Shown: positions 33,344 through 42,891 of the stretch, one piece after another
Layout of the letters: each line of letters starts with the position of its first letter
Position numbering within the stretch: the first letter of the stretch is position 1
Assembly (NCBI GenBank): GCA_003248805.1
Contig: QFQY01000034.1
Coordinates: 1-64,000 of the forward strand
DNA: 64,000 nucleotides
Source of the DNA: Chelatococcus sp.
GTDB taxonomy: Bacteria > Pseudomonadota > Alphaproteobacteria > Rhizobiales > Beijerinckiaceae
Reading direction: 5' to 3'
Made by a program: the position numbers and the translations under genes
Notes under the pieces: model-generated
The model's database searches: none
What the model was told of the DNA's origin: nothing
Seen by the model: the letters and a program-made list of their open reading frames with translations, nothing else

Positions 33344-34633
33344 ATGAGCGGAAATGCGACACAGCTGCAGGTCGACGGCAAGACCATCGATTTGGGGGTC
33401 AAGACCGGGTCGATCGGCCCGTCCGTCATCGACATCGGCAAGCTCTACGCGCAGACCGGGATGTTCACCTACGATCCCGGCTTCACCTCGACGGCGAGCT
33501 GCGAGTCTCAGATCACCTATATCGACGGTGACGCCGGCGTCCTGCTCTATCGCGGCTACCCGATCGAGCAGCTCGCCGAGCATGGCGACTTCCTCGAGAC
33601 CTGCTACCTGCTGCTCGAAGGCCAGCTGCCGACCGCCGCGCAGAAGGCCGATTTCGACTACCGCGTCACGCGCCACACCATGGTGCACGAGCAGATGGCC
33701 CGCTTCTTCCAGGGCTTCCGCCGCGACGCTCACCCGATGGCGGTGATGGTCGGCTCGATCGGCGCGCTCTCGGCCTTCTACCACGACTCGACCGACATCT
33801 CGGACCCGCAGCAGCGCATGATCGCCTCGATGCGCATGATCGCAAAGGTGCCGACGCTGGCGGCGATGGCGTACAAGTACACGGTCGGCCAGCCCTTCGT
33901 GTACCCGCTGAACTCGCTCGACTACACCTCGAACTTCCTGCGCATGTGCTTTGCCGTGCCGGCCGAGGACTACAAGGTCAACCCGGTGCTGTCGCGCGCG
34001 CTCGACCGCATCTTCATCCTGCATGCCGACCACGAGCAGAACGCCTCGACCTCGACCGTGCGCCTCGCCGGCTCGTCGGGTGCCAACCCCTTCGCCTGCA
34101 TCGCGGCCGGCGCGGCCTGCCTGTGGGGTCCCGCCCATGGCGGCGCCAACGAGGCGGCGCTGAAGATGCTCGAGGAGATCGGCTCGGTCGACAACATCCC
34201 GAAATACATCGCCAAGGCGAAGGACAAGAACGACCCCTTCCGCCTGATGGGCTTCGGCCATCGCGTCTACAAGAACTACGATCCGCGCGCCAAGATCATG
34301 CAGAAGACCACGCATGAGGTGCTCAACGAGCTCGGCATCAAGGACGACCCGCTGCTCGACGTCGCGGTCGAGCTCGAGCGCATCGCGCTGAGCGACGAGT
34401 ACTTCATCGAGAAGAAGCTCTATCCGAACATCGACTTCTATTCGGGCATCACCCTGAAGGCGATGGGCTTCCCGACCTCGATGTTCACCGTCCTCTTCAC
34501 CCTCGCCCGCACGGTCGGCTGGATCGCGCAGTGGAAGGAGATGATCGAGGATCCGTCGCAGCGCATCGGCCGCCCGCGCCAGCTCTACACCGGCGCCGGC
34601 ACCCGCGATTACGTGCCGATCGGCCGGCGCTGA
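33344..34633 (+). CDS. gltA: Citrate synthase, type II hexameric
   Basis: A 429-residue citrate synthase that condenses acetyl-CoA and oxaloacetate at entry to the TCA cycle. FTYDPGFTSTASCESQITYIDGDAGVLLYRGYPI, WGPAHGGANEAAL with the catalytic His, GFGHRVYKNYDPRAKIM with the second His, and the Asp-containing NIDFYSGI are all present. The length and the Gram-negative N-terminal domain indicate the NADH-sensitive hexameric type, as in the family generally. AAAGGA lies 9 bases upstream of the ATG. A terminator follows at 34660-34689. Confidence 0.97.
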   Translation: MSGNATQLQVDGKTIDLGVKTGSIGPSVIDIGKLYAQTGMFTYDPGFTSTASCESQITYIDGDAGVLLYRGYPIEQLAEHGDFLETCYLLLEGQLPTAAQKADFDYRVTRHTMVHEQMARFFQGFRRDAHPMAVMVGSIGALSAFYHDSTDISDPQQRMIASMRMIAKVPTLAAMAYKYTVGQPFVYPLNSLDYTSNFLRMCFAVPAEDYKVNPVLSRALDRIFILHADHEQNASTSTVRLAGSSGANPFACIAAGAACLWGPAHGGANEAALKMLEEIGSVDNIPKYIAKAKDKNDPFRLMGFGHRVYKNYDPRAKIMQKTTHEVLNELGIKDDPLLDVAVELERIALSDEYFIEKKLYPNIDFYSGITLKAMGFPTSMFTVLFTLARTVGWIAQWKEMIEDPSQRIGRPRQLYTGAGTRDYVPIGRR

Positions 34634-34659
34634 GACGTCACCGAGATCTGATTTCGCCA

Positions 34660-34689
34660 GAGGGCGCGGCAGGCATCTGCCGCGCCCTC
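34660..34689 (+). terminator. Intrinsic terminator-like hairpin after gltA
   Basis: GAGGGCGCGGCA and TGCCGCGCCCTC form a perfect 12-bp stem around a 6-base loop, followed by ATCATTTC. It lies 26 bases after the gltA stop. Confidence 0.8.
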
Positions 34690-34773
34690 ATCATTTCAGC
34701 GGATTGATGCACCCGATCGAAATGATCTAGGCCTAATGTCAGATAGAATAAGATCTTCTCGGGAGAAAACCTC

Positions 34774-35763
34774 ATGTCGCAACATCCGACCATCGACCGC
34801 CGCAGCTTCATCGCCGGCGCGTCCGCGTTGTCGCTGGCCGGCGGAGCCGCCCATGCACAGGCTGCGTTTCCGACCCGTCCTGTCACGCTGGTCGTTCCCT
34901 TCGCCGCGGGCGGCTCGACCGACATCGTCGGCCGTCTCGTCGGCCAGAAGATGAGCGAGATTCTCGGCCAGAACGTCATCATCGAGAACCGCGCCGGCGC
35001 CGGCGGCAATATCGGTTCCACGGCGGTCGCGCGCGCCGCTCCGGACGGCTACACGCTGCTGCTCGGCACGATCTCGACCCATGCGCTCAACCCGGCGATC
35101 CTGAAGACCGTGACCTTCGACGCGGTGAAGGACTTCACGCCGATCAACCTCCTCGCCATCGTTCCGAACGTGATGGTCGTGCATCCGAGCTTCCCGGCCA
35201 AGAACGTCAAGGAAGTGCTGGAGGTGCTCAAGGCCAACCCGGGCAAATACTCCTACGCCTCCTCAGGCGTCGGCACACCGCTGCACCTCTCCGGCGAGCT
35301 GTTCAAGTCGCTCGGCAATGTCCAGATGAACCATGTCCCGTATCGCGGCGCCGGCCCGGCGCTCAACGACGTGGTCTCGGGTGCCGTGCCGATCATGTTC
35401 GACAACCTGCCCTCCTCGGCGGGCTTCATCCGCAACGGGCAGCTCCGCGCGATCGGCGTCACCACCAAGGCGCGCGTCGCCTCCTTCCCGGATGTCCCGA
35501 CGATCGCCGAAGGCGGCCTGCCCGGCTACGAGACCTATACCTGGAACGCGCTGTTCGGCCCCGCCAACATGCCCCGGCCGATCGTCGACAAGCTCAACGC
35601 CGCCGCCAACGAGGCGCTGAAGGACGAAAACGTCAAGAAGCGCCTCAATGACGTCAGCGCCGACATCGTCGGCTCGACGCCCGAACAGCTCGGCGAACAC
35701 GTCAAGCTCGAGCTCGCGAAGTGGGCCCCGATCGCCAAGGCCTCGGGCGCGGTCGTGGAATAA
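34774..35763 (+). CDS. Tripartite tricarboxylate transporter substrate-binding protein (Bug/TctC family)
   Basis: A 329-residue periplasmic receptor. The N-terminus has a twin-arginine-like signal (RRSFIAGASALSLAGGAAHAQ). The mature protein shows the family pattern FPTRPVTLVVPFAAGGSTDIVGRL, NVIIENRAGAGGNIG, APDGYTLLLG and VPYRGAGPALNDVVSG, which bind a carboxylate ligand between two lobes. No tctA/tctB membrane genes are near, so its transport partner, if any, is elsewhere; orphan Bug proteins are common in Bosea-like bacteria and Betaproteobacteria. It stands between gltA and lpxB, which are usually close neighbours, suggesting a later insertion. An AT-rich stretch before it probably holds its own promoter. 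Confidence 0.9.
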   Translation: MSQHPTIDRRSFIAGASALSLAGGAAHAQAAFPTRPVTLVVPFAAGGSTDIVGRLVGQKMSEILGQNVIIENRAGAGGNIGSTAVARAAPDGYTLLLGTISTHALNPAILKTVTFDAVKDFTPINLLAIVPNVMVVHPSFPAKNVKEVLEVLKANPGKYSYASSGVGTPLHLSGELFKSLGNVQMNHVPYRGAGPALNDVVSGAVPIMFDNLPSSAGFIRNGQLRAIGVTTKARVASFPDVPTIAEGGLPGYETYTWNALFGPANMPRPIVDKLNAAANEALKDENVKKRLNDVSADIVGSTPEQLGEHVKLELAKWAPIAKASGAVVE

Positions 35764-35770
35764 GGCGTCC

Positions 35771-36952
35771 TCAGGCCTCGCGGCCGGGCCGCGAGGCCAC
35801 CAGCGCCAGCGCCGCCTCGACGGCGTTGGCGGCCGGGCTGGTACCGGCCGTCCGCATGATCGCCTCGACCTCGGCGAAGCCGGCAAGCTGGTCGCGTCGT
35901 GCCGGCCCCTCGGCGACGAGGTCGAGCAGATGCCGGCTCAGCACCTGCGGCGTCGCATCGTCCTGGATGAATTCGGGCACGACGTTGCGGCCCAGAATGA
36001 GGTTCGGCAGGATCACGCTCGGCAGCTTGATCAACCGGCGCGCGATCATGGCTTCCCAGGCCGCCCCGCGATAGGCCGCGACCAGCGGCACCTGCGCGAG
36101 CGCGAGTTCCAGCGTCACCGTCCCCGAAGCCGCCAGCGCCGCGCGCGCCTGCCTGAAGGCGCGGTGCTTGGCCGCCTCCCCCGTGACGATGTCCGGCTTC
36201 ACAGCCCAGGTCTCGATGCTGGCGCGGATCGCGCCTTCGAGACGCTCGACCGCGGGCAGGACGAAGCGGGTGTCCGGGCGGGTTGCCGCGACCTCGGCGA
36301 CCGCGGCTCCGAAGACCGGCATGAGATGGTGGATTTCCGAGCGCCGGCTGCCCGGCAGCACGAGCACGGTCGCACCGTCGCTCCGCGCCCGCAGCGCTTC
36401 CTCTCCGGCATCGGGCCTGAGCTCCGCGAGCCGCTCCATCAGCGGGTGGCCGACATAGACGGTCTCGGGGCCGCCCAGCCTGGCGAGCGCCGCCGGTTCG
36501 AACGGCAGCAGCGCCAGGATGCGGTCGACATGCGGCGCCATCCGCCGGGCGCGGCCCGAGCGCCAGGCCCAGACACTGGGGCAGACCCAGTGCGCGACCG
36601 GAATCGCGGGCGCACGGGCCCGCACCTTCTTCGCGACCCGCAGGCAGAAGTCGGGCGCGTCCACCGTCAGCAGCAGGTCGGGCTCGAAGGCCGCGACCCC
36701 GCGCGCCGCGTCCTCCATGCGGCGCAGAAGCAATGGCAGCCGGGCGATGACCGGGCCGAAACCCATGACGGCGATGTCCGCCTGCGGAAAGAACGGCCGG
36801 AGCCCCGCGGCGACCAGCGCCTCGCCGCCGACTCCGGCGATCTCCAGGGGGCGTTCGCCCAGCCGCGCCCGCAGCGCGGCGAGGAAGCTCAACGCCAGCG
36901 CATCGCCCGACGCTTCCCCCGCGATGACAGCGAGGCGAAACGGCCGCATCAT
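35771..36952 (-). CDS. lpxB: Lipid-A-disaccharide synthase LpxB
   Basis: A 393-residue GT-B glycosyltransferase (family 19) that joins lipid X and UDP-diacylglucosamine into the lipid A disaccharide at the inner membrane. AVIAGEASGDALALSFL at the N-terminus, PDLLLTVDAPDFCLRVAKKVR, PVAHWVCPSVWAWRSGRA and VLVLPGSRRSEI are characteristic. The start overlaps the lpxI stop by 4 bases (ATGA), so lpxA-lpxI-lpxB are coupled. The 3' end faces the TctC gene, 7 bases away. Confidence 0.95.
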   Translation of the reverse strand: MMRPFRLAVIAGEASGDALALSFLAALRARLGERPLEIAGVGGEALVAAGLRPFFPQADIAVMGFGPVIARLPLLLRRMEDAARGVAAFEPDLLLTVDAPDFCLRVAKKVRARAPAIPVAHWVCPSVWAWRSGRARRMAPHVDRILALLPFEPAALARLGGPETVYVGHPLMERLAELRPDAGEEALRARSDGATVLVLPGSRRSEIHHLMPVFGAAVAEVAATRPDTRFVLPAVERLEGAIRASIETWAVKPDIVTGEAAKHRAFRQARAALAASGTVTLELALAQVPLVAAYRGAAWEAMIARRLIKLPSVILPNLILGRNVVPEFIQDDATPQVLSRHLLDLVAEGPARRDQLAGFAEVEAIMRTAGTSPAANAVEAALALVASRPGREA

Positions 36953-37806
36953 GCCACGCCCTCGACGAAGAGGCCGAGTTCGTCGGCAAGACGGCCGAGC
37001 CGCAGCCTGTCACCGACCAGCACTGCCCCGGCCCGCACGGCGATGCCGGCGAGTCCCGCCTCGGCGACGTGGCGCAGCGTATCGGGCCCGATCGCCGGCA
37101 TGTCGACGCGCAGATCCTGACTGTCCTTGGGTGCCTTGATCAGCACGCCGTCGCCCTTTCCGATCGTCAGCCTGCCGGCGGCGCGGAGCTCGCCGACACG
37201 CCTGATCGTCGCATCGGTCCCCTCGGCGGCCTCGATCGCGATGACGCGATGATCGGCGAGGACCGCCGCCTGGCCGACATCGAAGGGGGAAAGCGCGGAG
37301 AGCAACGAGAAACCGCGTTCGATCAGCCGCCGCTGCTCCCCGTTCGCGGCACGTTGGCCGAGCGGCCCGGCGGGCGCAGTCAGTTCCGGCGCGACCTGAT
37401 GCGGTCCCAGCACGCGGAAGCCCTGCCCCTCGAAAAAGCGAACGACCGCACTGAGCAGGTGATCGTCGCCGCCCTGAAAGGCCTTCGCGAAATAGGGCAG
37501 GTATTTCAGCGTCGACACCTCGGGCCTGAGCGCCCCGAAGCTCGGCCGCGGCAGCCCTCCCAGGAAGACGAGGTCGGTGATGTCCCGACGGCGCAACTCC
37601 TCGATGACCCGGCCGAGCTGGCCGAGGCGGTAGGTCACGACCTCACCGGCCTCGAAGGAAGAGGGATCGGCCGCGCCGTCCACCGCTGCGACGAAGAGGC
37701 GTTGCCCCCGCTGCGCCAGAATGCGGGCGAGATCGGCGGGATAGGCACCGCCGCCGGCGATCAGGGCGACAGCAGGGTCGCCGGCCTGCCGCCCTGCCGC
37801 GCTCAC
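36949..37806 (-). CDS. lpxI: UDP-2,3-diacylglucosamine pyrophosphatase LpxI (DUF1009)
   Basis: 285 residues. LpxI hydrolyses UDP-2,3-diacylglucosamine to lipid X and is the alphaproteobacterial replacement for LpxH. Visible features are the N-terminal ALIAGGGAYPADLARILAQRG, RLGQLGRVIEELRRRDITDLVFLGGL and the C-terminal VLIKAPKDSQDLRVDMPAIGPDT that belong to the family. The start is GTG at 37806, overlapping the lpxA stop (GTGA). Longer reading in this frame back to 38202 runs inside lpxA and is not coding. It lies between lpxA and lpxB, the standard position. Confidence 0.93.
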   Translation of the reverse strand: MSAAGRQAGDPAVALIAGGGAYPADLARILAQRGQRLFVAAVDGAADPSSFEAGEVVTYRLGQLGRVIEELRRRDITDLVFLGGLPRPSFGALRPEVSTLKYLPYFAKAFQGGDDHLLSAVVRFFEGQGFRVLGPHQVAPELTAPAGPLGQRAANGEQRRLIERGFSLLSALSPFDVGQAAVLADHRVIAIEAAEGTDATIRRVGELRAAGRLTIGKGDGVLIKAPKDSQDLRVDMPAIGPDTLRHVAEAGLAGIAVRAGAVLVGDRLRLGRLADELGLFVEGVA

Positions 37807-38612
37807 CGCTCGGGCGCGTTCACGTCGCGCGGAATGACGATCGCCCGTTCCCCACCGCGGCGGATGAAATCGAGGATCTCGTTCATCAGCGGCTGCCCGG
37901 AAAACTCGGCCGCCACGTCCTCGACCCGCTCGGACAAGGTTCCCTCGTCGGCGAAGAGCAGCCGATAGGCGCGGCGCAGCTCGTTGATCTGCTCGCGCGA
38001 GAAGCCCCGGCGCTTGAGCCCGACGAGGTTCAGGCCCGCGAGATGAGCCGGATTGTCGCGCACCATGCCGAAGGGAATGACGTCGTTCATCACGCCCGCG
38101 CCGCCGCCGATGAAGGCGTGGTCGCCGATCCTGACGAACTGCTGCACGCCGGCGCCACCGCTGACGATGACGAAGTTCCCGATGGTGACATGGCCGGCGC
38201 ACATCACGTTGTTCGAGAAGATGACGTTGTCGCCGATATGGGAATCATGGCCGACATGCGAATTCGCCAGGAAGAGACCGCGGTCGCCGACCGTCGTCGT
38301 CATCCCGCCGCCTTCGGTGCCGGGGTTCATGGTGACCCCCTCGCGGATCGTGCAGTCGGAGCCGATGGTCAGCGTCGAGGGTTCGCCGTGATACTTGAGA
38401 TCCTGCGGCGGGTGACCGATCGAGGCGAAGGGATAGACCTTCGTGCGCGGACCGATCGTCGTCCGTCCGGCAACTACGACATGGCTGACGAGTTCGACGC
38501 CCTCTTCCAGGACGACATCGGGGCCGACGGTGCAGAACGGGCCGATCACGACTCCGGAGGCGAGGCGCGCCTTCGGATCGACGACCGACATCGGATGAAT
38601 GACGGGGTTCAT
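37803..38612 (-). CDS. lpxA: Acyl-ACP--UDP-N-acetylglucosamine O-acyltransferase LpxA
   Basis: A 269-residue left-handed beta-helix enzyme that catalyses the first step of lipid A synthesis. Hexapeptide repeats run from residue 5 to about 190 (ASGVVIGPFCTVGPDVVLEEG, ARIG-type turns), and the catalytic histidine lies in NSHVGHDSHIGDNVIFSNN. The C-terminal helical domain (about 195-269) follows. It is coupled to lpxI by a 4-base overlap and lies 24 bases after fabZ. Confidence 0.95.
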   Translation of the reverse strand: MNPVIHPMSVVDPKARLASGVVIGPFCTVGPDVVLEEGVELVSHVVVAGRTTIGPRTKVYPFASIGHPPQDLKYHGEPSTLTIGSDCTIREGVTMNPGTEGGGMTTTVGDRGLFLANSHVGHDSHIGDNVIFSNNVMCAGHVTIGNFVIVSGGAGVQQFVRIGDHAFIGGGAGVMNDVIPFGMVRDNPAHLAGLNLVGLKRRGFSREQINELRRAYRLLFADEGTLSERVEDVAAEFSGQPLMNEILDFIRRGGERAIVIPRDVNAPER

Positions 38613-38636
38613 GGTCTTCTTCCGATCGTCCGGAGC

Positions 38637-39107
38637 TCAGGCGACCATGGCGGACAGGTCGGCCTCGGCGACGAGAGCGCCGTCCACCCGTGCCTCGCCC
38701 CTGTAGAACCAGAGGTTGCGCTTGCGGGCAATTTTGGTCAGGTGAAAGCGGATCTGGTCGCCGGGGATCACCGGCTTGCGGAACTTCGCCTTGTCGATGG
38801 TCGTGAACAGCACGCTGCTGACCGCGGACTCGTCGACGCCGCGCGCATTGACCACCAGGACACCGGCCGTCTGCGCCATCGCCTCGATCATCAGCACGCC
38901 GGGGAAGACCGGCCGGCCCGGAAAATGGCCGGTGAACTGCGGCTCGTTGAAGGTGACGTTCTTGATGCCGACACCAAACTCGTCACCCCGGATATCGACG
39001 ACGCGGTCGACGAGCAGGAACGGGTAGCGATGCGGAATGCACGCCATGATCTTCTGAATATCGGCCACTTGAAGCGTGGTCGCAGCCTCGGTCATCTCCG
39101 TCACCAT
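38637..39107 (-). CDS. fabZ: 3-hydroxyacyl-[acyl-carrier-protein] dehydratase FabZ
   Basis: A 156-residue hot-dog-fold dehydratase of fatty acid elongation. The active-site pair is His61 (TGHFPGRPVFPG) and Glu75 (VLMIEAMAQ); IPHRYPFLLVDRV is the family N-terminal motif. It draws on the same 3-hydroxyacyl-ACP pool as LpxA and LpxD, which explains its location inside the lipid A cluster. The 181 bases to lpxD upstream hold no visible gene. Confidence 0.96.
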   Translation of the reverse strand: MVTEMTEAATTLQVADIQKIMACIPHRYPFLLVDRVVDIRGDEFGVGIKNVTFNEPQFTGHFPGRPVFPGVLMIEAMAQTAGVLVVNARGVDESAVSSVLFTTIDKAKFRKPVIPGDQIRFHLTKIARKRNLWFYRGEARVDGALVAEADLSAMVA

Positions 39108-39288
39108 CGTTCACCGGCGCCCGCATCTCGCGCCATTCTTCCCACACTCGGCGCTCCGACCACCTGCCGGCGGCGAGCGACCTGGCACTCATTCGACAAG
39201 CCGGACGGCGTCCCGACGGCCCTGCTCCAGCCTGCGCGGGGCACCGGATCGAAGGCTCCCTGTCGCGAGGCGAAAGGGAACGTCTCGC

Positions 39289-40350
39289 TCACTCCCCGGA
39301 CCTGTCGCCCGTCTTGTTCCGCCTGGCCACCAACTGCTTGAGCAGCGCGCTCTCGCGCGCCCAGGCGAGAGCCGGCTGGGCCGGATACCCGCCGAACCGG
39401 GCACCGCGCGGGATATCGCCGGCGACGCCGCTCTGCGCCGCGACCTGAGCCCCCGCGCCGATGGTCAGATGTCCGGCGAGCCCGACCTGGCCACCGAGCA
39501 CGACGAAGTCCTCGAGCGTCGTGGAACCGGCGAGGCCGGTCTGCGCGCAGATGACGCAATGGCGTCCGATGACGCAGTTGTGGCCGATCTGCACGAGATT
39601 ATCGATCTTGGTGCCCTCGCCGATCACCGTGTCGCGGCTGGCTCCGCGATCGATGCAGGAGTTCGCGCCGATTTCGACATCGTCCTGAATGATGACGCGA
39701 CCGATCTGGGGGACCTTGCCATGTCCCTTGGGAGACATGGCGAAGCCGAAGCCGTCCTGCCCGATGCGCGCGCCGGGATGGATGATGACACGGTTGCCGA
39801 CCAGTGCGGCCTGCAACGTCGCCCCCGCCCCGATGGAGCAATGGCGCCCGATGCGAACCTGCGGGCCGATGACCGCATGCGAGGCGACGATCGTTCCCTC
39901 GCCGATCTCGGCGCCCGGACCGATCACGGCGCCGGGATCGACGGTCACACCCGCTTCGAGCACCGCCGTCGCGTGCACGAAGGCTCCCGGCGCGACGCCC
40001 TGCGAGGCGAAAACCGACCCGGGCTTCAACGCCTGCGGAAAGAAGCGCGTCAGAATCCCCGCGAACGCATGATATGGCGTGGCCGAGACCAGCGCGACGG
40101 TGCCGGCCGGAACCCGGGAGGCGAAGCGCGCCGACACCAGGCACAGGCCCGCCTTCGTCGCGGCCAGCGCCTCGGTGTATTTCGGGTTGTCCATATAGGC
40201 GATGTCGGCCGGCCCCGCCGTCTCGAGCGCGGCCGCGCCGGTGACGACGCGCGCGGCGTCTACGCCCTCCGGAAGAGCGGTGCCGGAAATAGCTGCGACC
40301 TCGCCGAATTCGAGCGAGGTCGCGGGCTGAAAGAAATGTGGCTCTGCCAT
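39289..40350 (-). CDS. lpxD: UDP-3-O-(3-hydroxyacyl)glucosamine N-acyltransferase LpxD
   Basis: A 353-residue acyltransferase catalysing the third step of lipid A synthesis. An N-terminal uridine-binding domain (about 1-110) is followed by a long run of hexapeptide repeats (VDPGAVIGPGAEIGEGTIVASHAVIG ...). The catalytic His is in DNLVQIGHNCVIGRHCVICAQTGLAGST, and GGQVGLAGHLTIG lies near the C-terminus. It is 36 bases downstream of bamA on the minus strand, as in most Gram-negative bacteria. Confidence 0.95.
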   Translation of the reverse strand: MAEPHFFQPATSLEFGEVAAISGTALPEGVDAARVVTGAAALETAGPADIAYMDNPKYTEALAATKAGLCLVSARFASRVPAGTVALVSATPYHAFAGILTRFFPQALKPGSVFASQGVAPGAFVHATAVLEAGVTVDPGAVIGPGAEIGEGTIVASHAVIGPQVRIGRHCSIGAGATLQAALVGNRVIIHPGARIGQDGFGFAMSPKGHGKVPQIGRVIIQDDVEIGANSCIDRGASRDTVIGEGTKIDNLVQIGHNCVIGRHCVICAQTGLAGSTTLEDFVVLGGQVGLAGHLTIGAGAQVAAQSGVAGDIPRGARFGGYPAQPALAWARESALLKQLVARRNKTGDRSGE

Positions 40351-40386
40351 GACGTTACCCGTAGCGGGGCGGAGGGCCCCGCCGCG

Positions 40387-42891
40387 TCAGAAGCGCGTGC
40401 CGCCCGAGAAGCGGAAGGCCTGCAGCCGGTCGCCGCCGTACTTGGCCGCAAGACCGTTCGGCCCGACGCCCCACTGCCCGTCATCCTTCGTCAGCGCATA
40501 GGCGTAATCGAAGCGGATCGGGCCGAGCGGCGACTGCCACAGCAGGCTCACGCCGACCGAGGAGCGAAGGATGTTCTTGTCGCGCACGCAGGCGATGTTG
40601 GACTGCGCACCGCCGGTGACGACGTTGAACTGCCGCGCCTCGGTGCCGGCCGGGCAGCCCGAGAAGGCCGATGCGTTGCCGCCATCGTAGTTGAACAACG
40701 TGCCGGCATCCGCGAAGAGCGCGCCGCGCAGGCCGAGATCGCGCGGCAGGCCGAAGATCGGGAACTGAAGCTCGACGCTGCCCCCGAAATAGGTCGTGCC
40801 GCCGAGCGCGTTGGCCGTCGGATCGTTGAGCACGTCGCGCGGGCCGATGCCGGACGGCGCGAAACCACGCACCAGTGTCGGTCCGAGGAAGTAGTGGTCG
40901 ACCATGCGCAGGTTGCCGCTGGTCGCCTGGACGTGACCGCCCTGAACGCGCACGAACCCGACGACGTCGTCGAAGATCTCTTTGTAGTAGCGCGCGTCCG
41001 CCGCGACTCGCAGGAACTTCGAATCGCCGCCGACGCCAGCGAATTCGGGCTTCAACTCGGCGATGAAGCCGTTGCGCGGGCTCTGCGTGCTGTCGAGCGA
41101 GTTGTAGTTGAAGTTCAGGCCGACGAGCGAGGTCAAGGTCGTGCCCTGGGCCTCCTTCACCGCCACCGTCGCTTCGCCGTTGGTCACGCAGTTGTAAACG
41201 CCCCCGCTGGCGATGGCTCCGGGCGTGCCGGGCGTAATGCCGGAGATCGGGAAGGTACAATCGTTGTAGGGGCGATCGACCGTATTCGGGATTTCGATCT
41301 CGGTGGTGTAGATCGAATAGCGCGGCGTGATCGAGAACTCTTCGGTGATCGGGAAGGTCAGACGAACCTGTCCGCCGGTCACGCGGCTCTCGAAGCGGCC
41401 GGTGTTGTAGTTGTCGTTGAACTTGGAGAACAGGTCGAAACCGGCTGCGATCCGGTGCCCGAGGAAATAGGGCTCCGTGAACGAGAAGTCGACGCCCTGC
41501 GCACGCTGACCGAGCGTGCCCGCGATACGGACGAACTGGCCACGGCCGAGGAAGTTCGACTCCGACAGCGATACCTCGCCGATCACGCCGTCCGAGGTCG
41601 AATAGCCGCCCGCGATCGAGAACGCGCCGGTGGCCTTGTCCTCGACATCGATGTTGACGACCACGCGATCCGGAGCCGAGCCGGGCTCGTTCGTGATGCG
41701 GACCTTGTTGAAGAAGCCGAGATTGTTGAGGCGGCGCTCGGCCCGATCGACCAGCACCTTGTTGTAGGCGTCGCCCTCGCCGAGGTCGAGCTCACGACGC
41801 ACCACATAGTCGCGCGTACGGGTGTTGCCCCGCACATTGATGCGCTCGACATAGACGCGCGGGCCTTCGTCGACGACATAGGTGATGCCGATGACGCGCC
41901 CGGCCGCATCGCGATCGCCGCGCGGGCGAACCTGAGCGAAGGCATGGCCACGGCGCGCGACCTCGGTGGTCAGCGCGACGAGGGACTTTTCCACCGCCTC
42001 GGCATTGTAGGTGTCGCCGGCGGAGGTCGCCAGATACCGGTTGAGGGCAGCGGAATCGACATCGCGCAGCGCGGATTCGACCTGCACGTTGCCGACCTTG
42101 TACTGCGGCCCCTCGTCGACCGTGATGTCGATGACCCATCCGCCGGCCGCCTCGTCGAAGCGGGCCGTCTGGTTCACGACCTGGAAGTCGGCATATCCGT
42201 TCTTCAGGTAGAAGCGGCGGATCAGCTCGAGGTCGGCGTTGATCCGCTCGGGATCATAGACGTCCGAGGTCTTGATGAAGCTCAGGAAGTTCGATTCCGT
42301 CGACTGCATCAGGCCGCGCAGACGGCTCGCCGAATAGGCCCCGTTGCCCGCGAAATTGATCGTCTTGATGCCGGTCTTGCCGCTCTCGTTGATCGTGAAG
42401 ACCACGTCGGAACGACCGTTCGGCAGAGGCGCGATGCGCCCGCTGACCGAGGAGAGGCCGTAGCCCGCCCGGCGATAGACTTCCTTCAGACGTTCGACGT
42501 CCGAATTGATGAGGGCCTGACTCAGCGGGCCGCCAGCCTTCGACTGAACCTGCTGGATCAGCGCGTCGCTCTTCAGGCGGCGATTGCCCTCGAAGGCGAC
42601 GCGGTTGATGGAATCGTTCTCCTGCACGGAGATGACGGTCTGGGCGCCGCGACGGCTGACCTGAACGTTCGAAAACAGGCCCGTGGCCAGCAGGCTCTGG
42701 CGAATCTCCTGGGGATTGTCCTGGCCCGCCGCATAGGAGCGGATCGTCTCCGCATCGATGCGCCGATTGCCGTGGACAACCACGGCCTGTGCGAAAACCA
42801 CGCCACCACTTACGGCCAACATGAAAGCCGAAAGTCCGACTGATCGAGAGAGCCGCTGCTTGAACGTCCGGCTCTTTTGGGTCGACGTCAT
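40387..42891 (-). CDS. bamA: Outer membrane protein assembly factor BamA
   Basis: An 834-residue Omp85 protein that inserts beta-barrel proteins into the outer membrane. A signal peptide (LSRSVGLSAFMLAVSGGVVFAQA) precedes five POTRA domains (first starting VVHGNRRIDAETIRSYAAGQ) and a C-terminal barrel ending in a terminal Phe (RFSGGTRF), the usual barrel signal. The barrel contains the Omp85 signature region RGFAPSGIGPRD (lid-loop motif VRGF). ATG 42891 is chosen over an in-frame ATG at 43008 because it directly precedes the signal peptide. It sits between rseP and lpxD, the classic order. Confidence 0.96.
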   Translation of the reverse strand: MTSTQKSRTFKQRLSRSVGLSAFMLAVSGGVVFAQAVVVHGNRRIDAETIRSYAAGQDNPQEIRQSLLATGLFSNVQVSRRGAQTVISVQENDSINRVAFEGNRRLKSDALIQQVQSKAGGPLSQALINSDVERLKEVYRRAGYGLSSVSGRIAPLPNGRSDVVFTINESGKTGIKTINFAGNGAYSASRLRGLMQSTESNFLSFIKTSDVYDPERINADLELIRRFYLKNGYADFQVVNQTARFDEAAGGWVIDITVDEGPQYKVGNVQVESALRDVDSAALNRYLATSAGDTYNAEAVEKSLVALTTEVARRGHAFAQVRPRGDRDAAGRVIGITYVVDEGPRVYVERINVRGNTRTRDYVVRRELDLGEGDAYNKVLVDRAERRLNNLGFFNKVRITNEPGSAPDRVVVNIDVEDKATGAFSIAGGYSTSDGVIGEVSLSESNFLGRGQFVRIAGTLGQRAQGVDFSFTEPYFLGHRIAAGFDLFSKFNDNYNTGRFESRVTGGQVRLTFPITEEFSITPRYSIYTTEIEIPNTVDRPYNDCTFPISGITPGTPGAIASGGVYNCVTNGEATVAVKEAQGTTLTSLVGLNFNYNSLDSTQSPRNGFIAELKPEFAGVGGDSKFLRVAADARYYKEIFDDVVGFVRVQGGHVQATSGNLRMVDHYFLGPTLVRGFAPSGIGPRDVLNDPTANALGGTTYFGGSVELQFPIFGLPRDLGLRGALFADAGTLFNYDGGNASAFSGCPAGTEARQFNVVTGGAQSNIACVRDKNILRSSVGVSLLWQSPLGPIRFDYAYALTKDDGQWGVGPNGLAAKYGGDRLQAFRFSGGTRF

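Noticed and set aside
39076..42843. A 1255-codon open frame antisense to lpxD and bamA
   Set aside because: Same high-GC shadow effect; no recognisable domain, and the opposite strand encodes clear BamA and LpxD.
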